Source: Rhodospirillales bacterium
GTDB lineage: Bacteria; Pseudomonadota; Alphaproteobacteria; Rhodospirillales; Casp-alpha2
Direction of reading: 5' to 3'
DNA length: 64,000 bases
Assembly (NCBI GenBank): GCA_021775095.1
Contig: JAJFII010000009.1
Span: forward strand, 143,507 to 207,506
The notes beneath the pieces are model-generated. The model searched no databases. It was not told the DNA's origin and saw only the letters and a list, made by a program, of their open reading frames with translations. Positions 34,164 to 43,301 of the stretch are shown piece after piece (position 1 is the first letter of the stretch; every line of letters begins with the position of its first letter). Both the position numbers and the translations under genes were made by a program.

Positions 34164-34778
34164 ATGTTCAGACTCATCGGCGGCTTTTTCAGGATGACCT
34201 TTAAAATGGCTCTCCTGGCGGCAGGAATCGGTGCCATCATTGCCTATGCAAACCTGAGTGACGTCGAAGGCTGGAAACAGGACCTGCAAGACCGGGTCGG
34301 GAAGTTATCCGGCCGAAGCCTGCATATTGACGGGCCAATCGATTTTACGGTCTCCCTGCCACCGCGCATTATTGTTAGAGGCGTGCGCATCGAGAATGCC
34401 AAGTGGGGGTCGCAACCGGATATGCTCACCGCGCAGGCGTTGATTGCCGAAGTGGATTTTCTACCCTTGTTATTAGGCGATGTCGCAGTCCCTCGCATGC
34501 AATTGGTTGGCGTAGATATCCTTGTCGAGACAAACGCCAACGGTGCTAACAATTGGGACGATCTCAACAATTTCCAGACATCTGCTGGTGGCCCGCCGTC
34601 AACCCCCGGATTTCCTGTTATTGGTCCAATCCTTGGATCGGGCGGAATCGGATTGTCGGGGGGATCGATTACCATTGCTAATTTGGCGACCGGTGCCATA
34701 AACACACTTACTCTTCCCGGTGCAATAATTGACGTCGGCGGTATCGTCAGTGGGATCGTCGACCTGCCCTGTTTGTGA
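34164..34778 (+). CDS. short AsmA-like N-terminal domain protein
   Basis: A 204-aa protein: N-terminal membrane helix (about 8-30), then the AsmA N-domain GRSLHIDGPIDFTVSLPPRI, RGVRIENAKWGSQPDMLTAQ, EVDFLPLLLGDVAVPRMQLV and the GANNWDDLN motif. Full AsmA-family proteins are 600-1200 aa; this ends after a Gly/Pro linker and GSITIANLATGAINTLTLPG. The frame ends cleanly with no sign of frameshifted continuation in the next 130 bases, so it is either a stable short form or a relic of a deletion. Likely inner-membrane anchored, with the domain in the periplasm. Confidence 0.75.
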   Translation: MFRLIGGFFRMTFKMALLAAGIGAIIAYANLSDVEGWKQDLQDRVGKLSGRSLHIDGPIDFTVSLPPRIIVRGVRIENAKWGSQPDMLTAQALIAEVDFLPLLLGDVAVPRMQLVGVDILVETNANGANNWDDLNNFQTSAGGPPSTPGFPVIGPILGSGGIGLSGGSITIANLATGAINTLTLPGAIIDVGGIVSGIVDLPCL

Positions 34779-34837
34779 TCGGTGGGGGTCGAGTTACCTA
34801 TTTTGATGACGAAAGCAAATAATCTGTTGCCTAAAAA

Positions 34838-34866
34838 TTGATAAAGTGAGAAATAAGAACAATACT
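34838..34866 (+). promoter_or_regulatory. candidate promoter of the LysR gene
   Basis: TTGATA (34838-34843) and AATACT (34861-34866) are 17 bases apart in an AT-rich gap 41 bases before the LysR ATG. Each box has four to five of six consensus bases. Confidence 0.4.
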
Positions 34867-34906
34867 TATGAATAAATATCATAATTAGGGCATATTGAGG
34901 GGTTCA

Positions 34907-35812
34907 ATGGATCAACAGGGAGAAATGTCGGTTTTTGTGCGTGTTGTGGAACACGAAAGTTTTTCGTCCGCTGCACGTGCCCTGAAATTGACTCCGTCGG
35001 CTGTCAGCAAATTAATTGGCCGACTTGAGGATCGGTTGGGTGCGCGCCTGTTGAACCGGACGACCCGGCGGCTGAGTATGACCGAGGAAGGACACGCCTT
35101 TTATCAGCGTAGTATCCCTATTCTGTCGGCAATTGATGAAGCGGAAATGGCCGTCACCGAGTTGCACGCCGAACCACGCGGGCTCTTGAAAATAAACGCA
35201 TCCACGACTTTCGCGCAATTGCATATCCAACCCCTTATTCCTGATTTTCTGGCGCGATATCCCAATCTGCGCGTACAGCTGACGTTGACGGACAGCCTCG
35301 TTAATCTGGTCGAAGAGGAAGTGGATGTTGCCATCCGCATAGCTGAGCTGCCCGACAGCACGCTGATTGCCCGCAAACTCGGACCGGTGCATCGAACCGT
35401 TGCCGCAGCACCCGCCTATATCGAAAAATTTGGTGCGCCAAAAACCCCGGAGGATTTAAAATCCCATAATTGCCTGACCTTAAGTTTTGAAACCAGCCTT
35501 AACCAATGGGAATTCAAGGGTCCGGATGGCCCGCAGCGGGTACGGGTTTCGGGTAATTTTGAAACGAATATCGCATCGGCGATCTATGATGCGGGCCTCG
35601 CCGGATTGGGTTTGATCCGCGCCGCTGACTTCGTTGTCGGATCTGACATGAAGGACGGGCGTCTGGTACCGGTGCTGCAGGATTATGAGATGGTAAATGA
35701 TGTTAATATTTATGCGGTTTATCCGCACAGCAAACATTTGTCGCCAAAAGTCCGGGCTTTCGTTGATTTGTTGACGGATACCTTTACCCCCGTCCTGCCC
35801 TGGAGCCTTTAG
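34907..35812 (+). CDS. LysR-family transcriptional regulator
   Basis: A 301-aa regulator. The winged helix-turn-helix is at about 10-65 (FSSAARALKLTPSAVSKLIG, RLEDRLGARLLNRTTRRLSM) and the substrate-binding fold follows (LLKINASTTFAQLHIQPLIP, DVAIRIAELPDSTLIARKLG). The ATG at 34907 has GAGGGG seven bases upstream and gives the standard N-terminus; a TTG 12 bases earlier is inside that site. It resembles the large DsdA/CrgA-type group that controls neighbouring oxidoreductase or efflux genes. No divergent gene adjoins it, so its target is unclear; the PadR-RND genes follow. Confidence 0.9.
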   Translation: MDQQGEMSVFVRVVEHESFSSAARALKLTPSAVSKLIGRLEDRLGARLLNRTTRRLSMTEEGHAFYQRSIPILSAIDEAEMAVTELHAEPRGLLKINASTTFAQLHIQPLIPDFLARYPNLRVQLTLTDSLVNLVEEEVDVAIRIAELPDSTLIARKLGPVHRTVAAAPAYIEKFGAPKTPEDLKSHNCLTLSFETSLNQWEFKGPDGPQRVRVSGNFETNIASAIYDAGLAGLGLIRAADFVVGSDMKDGRLVPVLQDYEMVNDVNIYAVYPHSKHLSPKVRAFVDLLTDTFTPVLPWSL

Positions 35813-35869
35813 CCTCCCCCACCTCTGCATTTTTTGCATGACAGAGGTCAATAAAATCTATATTGACGA

Positions 35870-35893
35870 GATATATATCAAACCAATATATAT
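35870..35893. promoter_or_regulatory. paired ATATATAT palindromes upstream of the PadR gene
   Basis: GATATATATC (35870-35879, itself a palindrome) and ATATATAT (35886-35893) are separated by 6 bases, 60 bases before the PadR ATG. PadR-family operators are typically AT-rich ATAT...ATAT repeats, so an autoregulatory site is plausible, but AT repeats also arise in promoters by chance. Confidence 0.45.
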
Positions 35894-35952
35894 GATTGGG
35901 ATCAACGAAAGGGTTGGCCTCAACGGTAATCCATATGCGGGAGCCACTGACG

Positions 35953-36528
35953 ATGGATGTGAAAACTTTGTGCCTTGGTGCTTTGACCCTGGGCGATGCC
36001 ACCGGGTATGAAATACACAAAATGTTCGATGACGGCCCGTTTGGCCAATTCTACGACGCTGGATACGGTTCCATATATCCGGCTTTGGGCGCCTTGCTGA
36101 AGGCAGATCTGGTTACGGTTGTCCAATTGGCACAGGAAAAACGGCCGGATAAAAAAGTTTATAGCCTTACCCCCAGTGGATTGGCGTTGTTTAAAAAAGC
36201 TTTGGCGGAACCGCCGGCCAAAGACCGGTTTCGTTCAGACCATATCGTTCGGCTGTTTTTTGCCGATTATATGTCGAAAAGTGATTTGCAAGCGGTTTAC
36301 GATTCCTACCTCTGTCACTTCCAGACCCAGGCCGAAAAACTCAGGTCTATCGACATCCAGAATTTTAGAAATGGCAGAACCTTTGCTTTGCAGATGGGGT
36401 TGCGGTTTTACGAAACAATGTCTGCCTTTTTAGTCGAGAACCAGGGCCAACTGTTAAACGATTATTGTCCGAACCCAATGGATGACGGTACAGAACAAAC
36501 AAGAAATCAAGGAACGGGTGATGACTGA
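35953..36528 (+). CDS. PadR-family transcriptional regulator
   Basis: A 191-aa PadR with the winged-helix N-terminus MDVKTLCLGALTLGDATGYE, GYGSIYPALGALLKADLVTV and KVYSLTPSGLALFKKAL, plus a C-terminal helical (PadR_C/Vir-like) dimerisation domain. GGGAG lies nine bases ahead of the ATG at 35953; in-frame upstream starts at 35896 and 35935 give unusual N-terminal extensions. It overlaps the membrane-fusion-protein gene by 8 bases and so probably represses its own efflux operon in response to a toxic compound. Confidence 0.87.
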   Translation: MDVKTLCLGALTLGDATGYEIHKMFDDGPFGQFYDAGYGSIYPALGALLKADLVTVVQLAQEKRPDKKVYSLTPSGLALFKKALAEPPAKDRFRSDHIVRLFFADYMSKSDLQAVYDSYLCHFQTQAEKLRSIDIQNFRNGRTFALQMGLRFYETMSAFLVENQGQLLNDYCPNPMDDGTEQTRNQGTGDD

Positions 36529-37675
36529 AAAAAAGCGAAAATCCCACCGTAACTATTCATCGAAGATTATCGCGACATTGTTGGCAGTTGCTACCGTTGC
36601 CTGGATTGGTTCTGGGGTGGTGAGTAGCAATGAACCTGCCGTTCGCGCTGGTGAACCGCTGGCCGAAAAGCAAACGCCGCTTCCGCTTGTCCGGATAAAG
36701 CAGTCGGTGGCACGTGTCCATGAACGCCAGGTTATTCTATTCGGCCGCACTGAAGCCATAAACCAAGCCAATATAGCGGCGGAAATATCGGGCCGTATTG
36801 TTAAAAAAGCGGCAAACAAAGGGGATTTGGTTAAAAAGGGCCAGGTCCTCTTCCAAATTTTTATGGATGACCGTCAAAGTCAACTGGCTGAGGCTAAGGC
36901 CAAGATGAAATATCAGGAAATTTCCTACAACGCGGCAAAACGCCTGTCAAAAAAACAGTTTCAGTCACAGGTCAGGCTGGCCGAAGAAAAGGCAAATCTG
37001 GAATCGGCCCGTGCCCGTCTAAAGTCCATTCAAATGGAGATCTCAAAGACCGTCATTCGGGCACCCATTGACGGCGTCATCAATACCCTTCCATTGAGTG
37101 TCGGCGATTATGTAAAATCGGGTGATATCGTTGCGGCGATTGTCGATCTGGACCCAATTCGCATTGTCGGGCAGGTTTCGGAGCGTGACGTTTCGAGGAT
37201 CCGCCAGGGCACCGATGCCGTCGCCGTCTTACCCAATGGGCGCGAAGTGCGCGGACAGGTTAAATTCATTTCGCGCATAGGCGCGTCGTCCACTCGCACA
37301 TTTGATGTCGATGTCTGGGTCGAAAATGCGTCTGGATCGGTCCCGGAGGGGTTAACAGCAGAACTGCGGTTGCAGGCCGAGAGTGAACGTGCACACCTGG
37401 TTTCACCGGCCGTGTTGACCCTTGACGCCGAAGGCGCTGTTGGTGTGAAAGCCGTCAATGACGAGGGGATTGTGGTATTTCATCGGGTTAAAATTGTTGC
37501 CGACACGCCGGCGGGGATTTGGCTAGGCGGCTTGCCCGAGCTTGTGACGCTTATCACCGTGGGTCAGGAATTTGTGCTGCCCGAGCAAAAGGTGCGTACG
37601 GCAACGGAAGCGCAAATTAAAAACCAGGCCGAACAGGACCTGCGCCAAACCGAAACGCCGGAAGACCCCTCATGA
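36521..37675 (+). CDS. RND efflux periplasmic adaptor (membrane fusion protein)
   Basis: A 384-aa HlyD/AcrA-type adaptor. An N-terminal membrane helix (about 15-35, IIATLLAVATVAWIGSGVV) is followed by the lipoyl-like half (FGRTEAINQANIAAEISGRI, KGDLVKKGQVLFQIFMDDRQ), an alpha-helical coiled coil (LAEAKAKMKYQEISYNAAKR), the second lipoyl half (VIRAPIDGVINTLPLSVGDY) and beta-barrel. The ATG at 36521 overlaps PadR; an in-frame start 39 bases upstream lies inside PadR. Bridges the RND pump to an outer-membrane channel, which is not encoded here. Confidence 0.9.
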   Translation: MTEKKRKSHRNYSSKIIATLLAVATVAWIGSGVVSSNEPAVRAGEPLAEKQTPLPLVRIKQSVARVHERQVILFGRTEAINQANIAAEISGRIVKKAANKGDLVKKGQVLFQIFMDDRQSQLAEAKAKMKYQEISYNAAKRLSKKQFQSQVRLAEEKANLESARARLKSIQMEISKTVIRAPIDGVINTLPLSVGDYVKSGDIVAAIVDLDPIRIVGQVSERDVSRIRQGTDAVAVLPNGREVRGQVKFISRIGASSTRTFDVDVWVENASGSVPEGLTAELRLQAESERAHLVSPAVLTLDAEGAVGVKAVNDEGIVVFHRVKIVADTPAGIWLGGLPELVTLITVGQEFVLPEQKVRTATEAQIKNQAEQDLRQTETPEDPS

Positions 37676-40600
37676 ACGCCCTCATCGATGCCGCCATAAG
37701 CCATTCCCGTACGGTTATCGCGACATTGCTTCTGGTCCTGATTTCCGGGTCTGTAGCCTATATTAATATCGCCAAAGAAGCCGAACCTGACATCAATATT
37801 CCAATCATCTATGTGTCCATGAACCATGACGGGATTTCTCCGGAAGACGCGGAACGGTTGCTGATCCGACCGATGGAACAGGAGTTACGGGTCATTGAGG
37901 GCGTCAAGGAAATGCGCGCGTCGGCCTTCGAAGGCGGGGCAAATGTAACCCTCGAGTTCGAGGCCGGTTTCGATGCCGATCATGCGATGAACCAAGTCCG
38001 GGAAAAAGTAGATCTGGCGAAACCGGAAATTCCCAGCGAAACCGATGAGCCGGAAATTCACGAAGTGAATTTCAGTTTGTTTCCTGTTGTGATTGTCGCC
38101 TTGTCAGGCGCTATTCCTGAACGCACCCTGTTGAAAGTGGCCCGTGACCTTAAGGATCGCGTCGAAGGCATTTCGTCCGTCCTTGAAGTGGCGATTGCCG
38201 GCGACCGCGATGAAATGGTGGAAATCCTGATTGATCCAATCAAGATAGAAAGTTACGGCCTGTCGCCCATTGATACGGTGAATGCCATTCGGACTTCGAA
38301 CTTGTTAGTTGCAGCCGGAGCGCAGGATACGGGCCGCGGGCGGTTCAGCCTGAAGGTTCCGGGTTTGTTTGAATCCGTGCAGGACATTATGCGGATGCCG
38401 ATAAAGGTCGAAGGCGACGCCGTCGTTACCCTGGGAGATGTCGGCGAGGTTCGTCGTACCTTTAAAGACTCATTGAGTTTTGCCCGGATCGGCGGTAATG
38501 GCGCGATCGCCCTGGAAGTCTCGAAAAGATCCGGTGAAAATATCATAGACACGGTTGCCCAGGTGCGGGCCATTGTCTTGACGGAACAGGCCATCTGGCC
38601 GGAAACGCTCCGTGATATGATCACCATCACCTATATCAATGACAAATCAGACAACATTCGCGACCGGCTGAATGACTTGCAGAACAACGTCATTACAGCC
38701 ATCCTCCTGGTTATGATCATTGTTGTTTGGGCGTTAGGCGTTCGCTCAGCGGCCTTGGTCGGGATCGCCATTCCCGGCTCCTTCCTGGCGGGGATCCTGG
38801 TGTTGTCGGCAAATGGTTTCACCATAAACATGATTGTCCTGTTTGGTCTTATTCTGGCCGTGGGGATGCTCGTTGACGGGGCTATCGTGGTTACCGAATA
38901 TGCCGATCGGAAAATGACCGAGGGGGAAAATCCACAGATCGCCTATGGCATGGCCGCCAAACGTATGGCTTGGCCAATTATTGCCTCGACCGGGACCACG
39001 TTGGCAGCATTCCTGCCGCTTATGTTCTGGCCCGGAGTTGTCGGCGAATTTATGAAGTACCTGCCCATTACCCTGGTCGCGACGCTGAGTGCCTCTTTAT
39101 TCATGGCCCTGATATTCGTGCCAACCCTGGGCGGTGTATTCGGCAAGGCTTCGGGAACGGCAGATCCGGATACGGTTACGCGCCTGTCCGGCAAAGAAAC
39201 GACAAGAACATTTAAAATTGCCGGTTTTACAGGCTTTTACGTTGGCGTGCTTAGCGCCGTATTGCGCCATCCCGGCAAAACGCTGCTGATGGCGATCAGT
39301 TTGTTGGCGGCGGTCTTTGTAACTTTCGGCAAGGTTGGTCGGGGAATCGAGTTTTTTCCGGATGTCGAACCGGAGTTTGCGAAACTGCAGGTAAAAGCCC
39401 GCGGTAATCTGGCTGTGCGCGAAAAAGATGACCTGATGGCTGAAGTCGAACAGCGCATTTTGGCCTTGAACGCGGAACGTGGCGAAATTAAAACCATTTA
39501 TTTGCGAACCGGTGCGCAACAAAACTCCAGCGAAGCTGAAGACATCATTGGCACGATCACACTTGAATTTGTTAATTGGAATCTGCGTCGGAAAGCCGAT
39601 GTCATATTGGCTGAAGCAAAGGATCGGACCAAGGATTTAGCCGGTATCATTGTCGACCGGCGGATCGAAGAAGCCGGCCCTCCCGTTGGCAAACCGATCC
39701 AGGTTCAATTGTCGTCACGGAACCCTGAAGCAATCCCACCCATGGTCAAAAAAGTTCTTCTGGGACTGGACGAAATCGGCGGGTTTATCAACATTGAAGA
39801 CAGTCGGCCATTACCGGGCATTGATTGGGAGCTTAAGACCGACCGTGCCCAGGCGGCGAAGTTTGGTGCCAGTGTCGACTTGATTGGCCGGACGGTTCAA
39901 TTGGTGTCGACGGGAATAAAGCTGGGGGAGTACCGGCCCGACGATTCCGACGAAGAACTGGAAATACGTGCCCGTTACCCGAAGGCTTATCGGACGATTG
40001 ACCAACTCGACAATATACGCTCAATCACTTCCGTCGGCCAGATTCCCCTGAGTAATTTTGTTACCCGGGATGCCAAACCCCATACCGGTAATTTACAGCG
40101 CACGGATGGCCGGCGAACCATGTCGATTAAGGCTGATGTGGTTGAGGGCGAATTGCCGGATAACAAAGTCAAAGAGATCGTTCGCTGGTTGCAAACAGCG
40201 GACCTGGACCCCCGCGTTCGGGTCGATTTCAAGGGAGAAAACGAAGAGCAGGAAAAAGCCCAGAAATTTCTCGGCAAAGCGTTTGGTATCGCCTTGTTTA
40301 TTATGGCGGTTATTCTGGTAACTCAGTTTAACAGTTTTTATTCCGCCGGCCTGATTCTGTTTGCTGTCGTCATGTCGACGGGTGGCGTGTTGATTGGTTT
40401 AATGATCACAGATCAACCCTTTGGCATCGTCATGAACGGCATCAGTGTCATCGCACTGGCTGGGATCGTCGTCAACAATAACATAGTTTTAATCGACACC
40501 TATGATCGGCTGCGCGAAACTGAGCCCGATGCTCTGACGGCGATACTGAAAACCGGAGCACAGCGTTTGCGGCCCGTTATGTTGACCACAATTACCACCA

Positions 40601-40851
40601 TGTTGGGTCTTCTGCCCATGGTGGTTGGTGCAAACATTGATTTTGTCGAACGTACTGTCCTGATCGGCGCGCCGTCCAGTCAATGGTGGCAGCAACTGGC
40701 GACCGCAATTGTCTATGGCCTGGGGTTTGCAACGGTCCTCACGTTGTTGATAACGCCGTCCGCGCTTATGTTCCGTGCCAATATCCGGGCCTGGCTGGAC
40801 CGCCGCAAGGTGCACAGGGCCGACAAACAGATGGCTCGGAATATGGCGTGA
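37672..40851 (+). CDS. RND-family efflux pump, AcrB/CusA superfamily
   Basis: A 1059-aa inner-membrane pump with 12 helices and two large periplasmic porter loops. Visible features are the N-terminal helix and EAEPDINIPIIYVSMNHDGI, the helix-4 proton-relay VGMLVDGAIVVTEYADRKMT, the second-half GISVIALAGIVVNNNIVLID (helix 10) and TGAQRLRPVMLTTITTMLG. Helix 4 carries a single Asp, with VVTE next to it, as in efflux pumps of the NolG/MdtBC-like group rather than the metal CusA type. The ATG overlaps the adaptor stop (ATGA). The operon PadR-adaptor-pump lacks an outer-membrane factor. Substrate unknown, probably a hydrophobic toxicant. Confidence 0.92.
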   Translation: MNALIDAAISHSRTVIATLLLVLISGSVAYINIAKEAEPDINIPIIYVSMNHDGISPEDAERLLIRPMEQELRVIEGVKEMRASAFEGGANVTLEFEAGFDADHAMNQVREKVDLAKPEIPSETDEPEIHEVNFSLFPVVIVALSGAIPERTLLKVARDLKDRVEGISSVLEVAIAGDRDEMVEILIDPIKIESYGLSPIDTVNAIRTSNLLVAAGAQDTGRGRFSLKVPGLFESVQDIMRMPIKVEGDAVVTLGDVGEVRRTFKDSLSFARIGGNGAIALEVSKRSGENIIDTVAQVRAIVLTEQAIWPETLRDMITITYINDKSDNIRDRLNDLQNNVITAILLVMIIVVWALGVRSAALVGIAIPGSFLAGILVLSANGFTINMIVLFGLILAVGMLVDGAIVVTEYADRKMTEGENPQIAYGMAAKRMAWPIIASTGTTLAAFLPLMFWPGVVGEFMKYLPITLVATLSASLFMALIFVPTLGGVFGKASGTADPDTVTRLSGKETTRTFKIAGFTGFYVGVLSAVLRHPGKTLLMAISLLAAVFVTFGKVGRGIEFFPDVEPEFAKLQVKARGNLAVREKDDLMAEVEQRILALNAERGEIKTIYLRTGAQQNSSEAEDIIGTITLEFVNWNLRRKADVILAEAKDRTKDLAGIIVDRRIEEAGPPVGKPIQVQLSSRNPEAIPPMVKKVLLGLDEIGGFINIEDSRPLPGIDWELKTDRAQAAKFGASVDLIGRTVQLVSTGIKLGEYRPDDSDEELEIRARYPKAYRTIDQLDNIRSITSVGQIPLSNFVTRDAKPHTGNLQRTDGRRTMSIKADVVEGELPDNKVKEIVRWLQTADLDPRVRVDFKGENEEQEKAQKFLGKAFGIALFIMAVILVTQFNSFYSAGLILFAVVMSTGGVLIGLMITDQPFGIVMNGISVIALAGIVVNNNIVLIDTYDRLRETEPDALTAILKTGAQRLRPVMLTTITTMLGLLPMVVGANIDFVERTVLIGAPSSQWWQQLATAIVYGLGFATVLTLLITPSALMFRANIRAWLDRRKVHRADKQMARNMA

Positions 40852-40856
40852 ATGGC

Positions 40857-41690
40857 TTAGCGGGAGTCACTTGGGTCCGCCGTTTCAGAGTCACTCGGGT
40901 CGGTGGTCTCAGGAGTACTCGGGTCGGCGGCCTCAAACCGGCGATGGGAGCGGACACTGAACGCGAAAGTACATATATATAACCCTAAAACAGTCGACAG
41001 GGTGAGCCAGGGCACACTGACAGAAAATGCCGCTACACCGGCGACAATTAACATCGTCGGTAACACAAAGTTGCGCGATATTTTGAGTTTTTTGAAGGAA
41101 TAGGTGGGTACGGAACTGACAAGTAATCCGCCAACAACAAACAAAAAACAAGAAACGAACCAGGGGTTGCGCAAAACGTCAGAATTGATTTGAAACGACA
41201 ATATTAACGGCAACAATACCAATCCGGCACCGGCGGGTGCCGGTACCCCGGCAAAAAAATTGGCTTTCCATGCCGGTGTGTTTTCGTCGTCGGAGGCAAC
41301 GTTAAATCGTGCAAGGCGCAGGCCGCAACACATGGCGAACAGCATCACCAGGATCCAACCGGCTCGACCGGCCTGTTGCATCGCCCACAAATAAAGAATG
41401 AGGGCGGGGGAAACGCCAAAACAAACAAAATCCGACAAGGAATCCAATTCTGCGCCAAATTTGCTGGCACCCTTTAGCAAACGCGCAACACGACCATCCA
41501 GGGTGTCCAAAATTGCGGCAACAACAAGAGACAAGGCGGCAAATTCCCACTGCTGGAGAAGCGCAAAACGGATAGATGTCAGTCCTGCCGCCAGCGCCAG
41601 CAGGGTCAAAATATTCGGGATCATCCGGTTAAAGGGGAGTTCTTTTAGCCGTTGGGTCGGTTTTTTTGCGGGTTCTGAATCTTCGGTCAT
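40857..41690 (-). CDS. pssA: CDP-diacylglycerol-serine O-phosphatidyltransferase
   Basis: A 277-aa type II PssA with about eight membrane helices. The CDP-alcohol phosphotransferase motif is complete: DTLDGRVARLLKGASKFGAE then LDSLSDF (Asp residues about 81, 84, 102, 106). Makes phosphatidylserine for the adjacent decarboxylase Psd. The ATG at 41690 is preferred, 17 bases after the psd stop; a GTG at 41726 overlaps psd. The C-terminal tail is a short tandem repeat of Asp-Pro-Ser with Glu, Thr and Ala, acidic and probably disordered, and is not a family feature. Confidence 0.9.
   Translation of the reverse strand: MTEDSEPAKKPTQRLKELPFNRMIPNILTLLALAAGLTSIRFALLQQWEFAALSLVVAAILDTLDGRVARLLKGASKFGAELDSLSDFVCFGVSPALILYLWAMQQAGRAGWILVMLFAMCCGLRLARFNVASDDENTPAWKANFFAGVPAPAGAGLVLLPLILSFQINSDVLRNPWFVSCFLFVVGGLLVSSVPTYSFKKLKISRNFVLPTMLIVAGVAAFSVSVPWLTLSTVLGLYICTFAFSVRSHRRFEAADPSTPETTDPSDSETADPSDSR
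40861..40935. repeat. three imperfect ~24-bp tandem repeats in the pssA 3' end
   Basis: Three units of the form AGTCACTCGGGTCGGTGG with TCTCA follow one another, varying at a few positions. They encode the repeating ThrAlaAspProSerAspSerGlu-type tail of PssA on the minus strand. Such repeats are prone to slippage, so tail length may vary between strains. Confidence 0.75.
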
Positions 41691-41706
41691 CGGTCCATAC
41701 TCGCGC

Positions 41707-42393
41707 CTATCGAATTTCACCGTCACGCGGCGATTCTTTGGAAGTCAAATCGGCCAGGACGGTTTCTGCGGCAAGTGTCGTCTGGCCGACGGAAACCAGC
41801 GATCCAATACCGTCAGGTAAATAAACGTCGACCCTGCTGCCAAATCGAATCAGGCCAAATCGTTGTCCAGCCTGAAACGTGTCGCCCTCTTTTGCATAAC
41901 ACAGGATTCGTCTGGCGACCAAACCGGCAATTTGGACAAATCCGATTTCTGTTCCATCGTCGCCGGTAACTTTCAAGCTCATCCGTTCGTTATCTATACT
42001 CGCTTTATCAAGCGACGCGTTCAGAAACTTTCCCGGTCGGTAACTGACGACGGAAATTGTCCCACTAATTGGCACCCGGTTTACATGCACGTCAAAAACG
42101 TTCATAAAAACCGCAATTCGGGTCCTGGGCTCGCTTCCCAACCCCAACTCCTCCGGCGGCACGGCCTTGATAATCGATTGCACGACCCCGTCGGCCGGGC
42201 AAATCACCAGGCCTTCGCGCGTTGGCGTGTAGCGCTCGGGGTCACGAAAGAAATAGACGCACCACAGGGTCAGGACACAGCCAACCAGTCCAGCGGCAAT
42301 ATGCCAATACCACAGGCCTGCGGCGACCGCCGCGAAGAGCGCGATAAAAGGCCATCCAGCCCGGTTGATTGGGACCAATACAGTTTTTAACAT
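41707..42393 (-). CDS. psd: phosphatidylserine decarboxylase proenzyme
   Basis: A 228-aa short-type Psd, typical length for alphaproteobacteria. An N-terminal membrane segment (about 13-48) precedes the catalytic domain with [32 protein letters not shown] and [15 protein letters not shown]. The self-cleavage site that makes the pyruvoyl cofactor is in [13 protein letters not shown] (Gly-Ser near 188). Converts phosphatidylserine to phosphatidylethanolamine. Directly upstream of pssA on the same strand. Confidence 0.92.
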   Translation of the reverse strand: MLKTVLVPINRAGWPFIALFAAVAAGLWYWHIAAGLVGCVLTLWCVYFFRDPERYTPTREGLVICPADGVVQSIIKAVPPEELGLGSEPRTRIAVFMNVFDVHVNRVPISGTISVVSYRPGKFLNASLDKASIDNERMSLKVTGDDGTEIGFVQIAGLVARRILCYAKEGDTFQAGQRFGLIRFGSRVDVYLPDGIGSLVSVGQTTLAAETVLADLTSKESPRDGEIR

Positions 42394-42810
42394 CAGGGCA
42401 AATACTCATTTCCAATTAGCCGTTCTGGTGATTTGTCACACATTCTTGCGGGCTTGTCGATATCTGCGAACAGACGCACGGAAATGACTTAAAACGATTT
42501 CCTTTGGTGCGCCCGCCTGTTCCTGCAAGAATTATCTGCAAGAACACCCAAAGATGGCTGGCCATGGGTTTCGGCCTGGGCTATCGATCGCAATCCCGAG
42601 GCGGATTGCAGACGCCAACGGACATCCAAAACCGCGGGCGAATCTATTCTGCGGATGTTTCCGTCTGCCGCAGCAAGCGTTAAGGCCCCCCGGCAAGCGG
42701 CATTGCCTGAAAGACATCTCCGACCGGACGCGCGGCGTAGACGATCTTTATGGGATTTAAGGGTGATCTTTGTTATAAGGTAACTGGCAATTAGAATTAG
42801 GAGCACAAAG
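42394..42810. other. 417-bp gap without a recognised gene
   Basis: Several short frames overlap on both strands but none has family features or ribosome sites. CTGCAAGAA occurs twice as a direct repeat four bases apart (42522-42543). The 3' part has TTATAAG (about 42773), a possible -10 for the next gene, which is preceded by AGGAG. A structured RNA or a decayed gene is possible; nothing decisive. Confidence 0.45.
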
Positions 42811-43299
42811 GTGTCTGAGAACGCTGCAAATAAAACCAAAACTTTTATAGAATCAGTCAATTCAAACAATGATCGGCCGATCGGTTTGGTTAAGGCGACC
42901 GAGCTGGCGGGCAAGGGAAATAAATTAGAGTTTACCTTCGAATATTTGGGGTTCCTGTTTGCCGTTAAGGCTGGCACCGACGGACAAAAAACAAATATGC
43001 GGGTACATGCCAATTTAGGCAATGTTCCCTATACCGTTGAAGGACCGTCTCGACGGGCGACAACAATGGAAATTCTCGGAGCGGCGACGGGACATATGGG
43101 CGGGCGCGTAAAAATCACGCCACAACAGCGCATTATGTTGTTCGAAGACTACGTTTTCGATGAACCGTTGACGCCGGTCCTTATTCTGACCAAAACCACA
43201 CAACTCATGCTTCGCGCCAAACCGTTCTTACAGCTGATGTCCCGCGTTGTCCGGCCGCCCATGGCTCGCAATCGCGAGACCGGTGCAGCGACCACCTGA
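42811..43299 (+). CDS. conserved-looking protein of unknown function, 162 aa
   Basis: A 162-aa soluble protein starting at a GTG with AGGAG seven bases upstream. A flexible polar N-terminus (about 1-25) leads into ELAGKGNKLEFTFEYLGFLF, a likely beta-rich core with MRVHANLGNVPYTVEGPSRR, and GGRVKITPQQRIMLFEDYVF, then a helical basic C-terminus (AKPFLQLMSRVVRPPMARN). No signal peptide, no enzyme motif and no family that I can name. Convergent with the LysM gene, 2 bases from its stop; good codon structure and start support a real gene. Confidence 0.72.
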   Translation: MSENAANKTKTFIESVNSNNDRPIGLVKATELAGKGNKLEFTFEYLGFLFAVKAGTDGQKTNMRVHANLGNVPYTVEGPSRRATTMEILGAATGHMGGRVKITPQQRIMLFEDYVFDEPLTPVLILTKTTQLMLRAKPFLQLMSRVVRPPMARNRETGAATT

Positions 43300-43301
43300 A
43301 T

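Noticed and set aside
42489..43022. 177-codon minus-strand frame crossing the gap before the unknown 162-aa gene
   Set aside because: Its first half is antisense to the plus-strand gene, which has a better start; no recognisable protein features.
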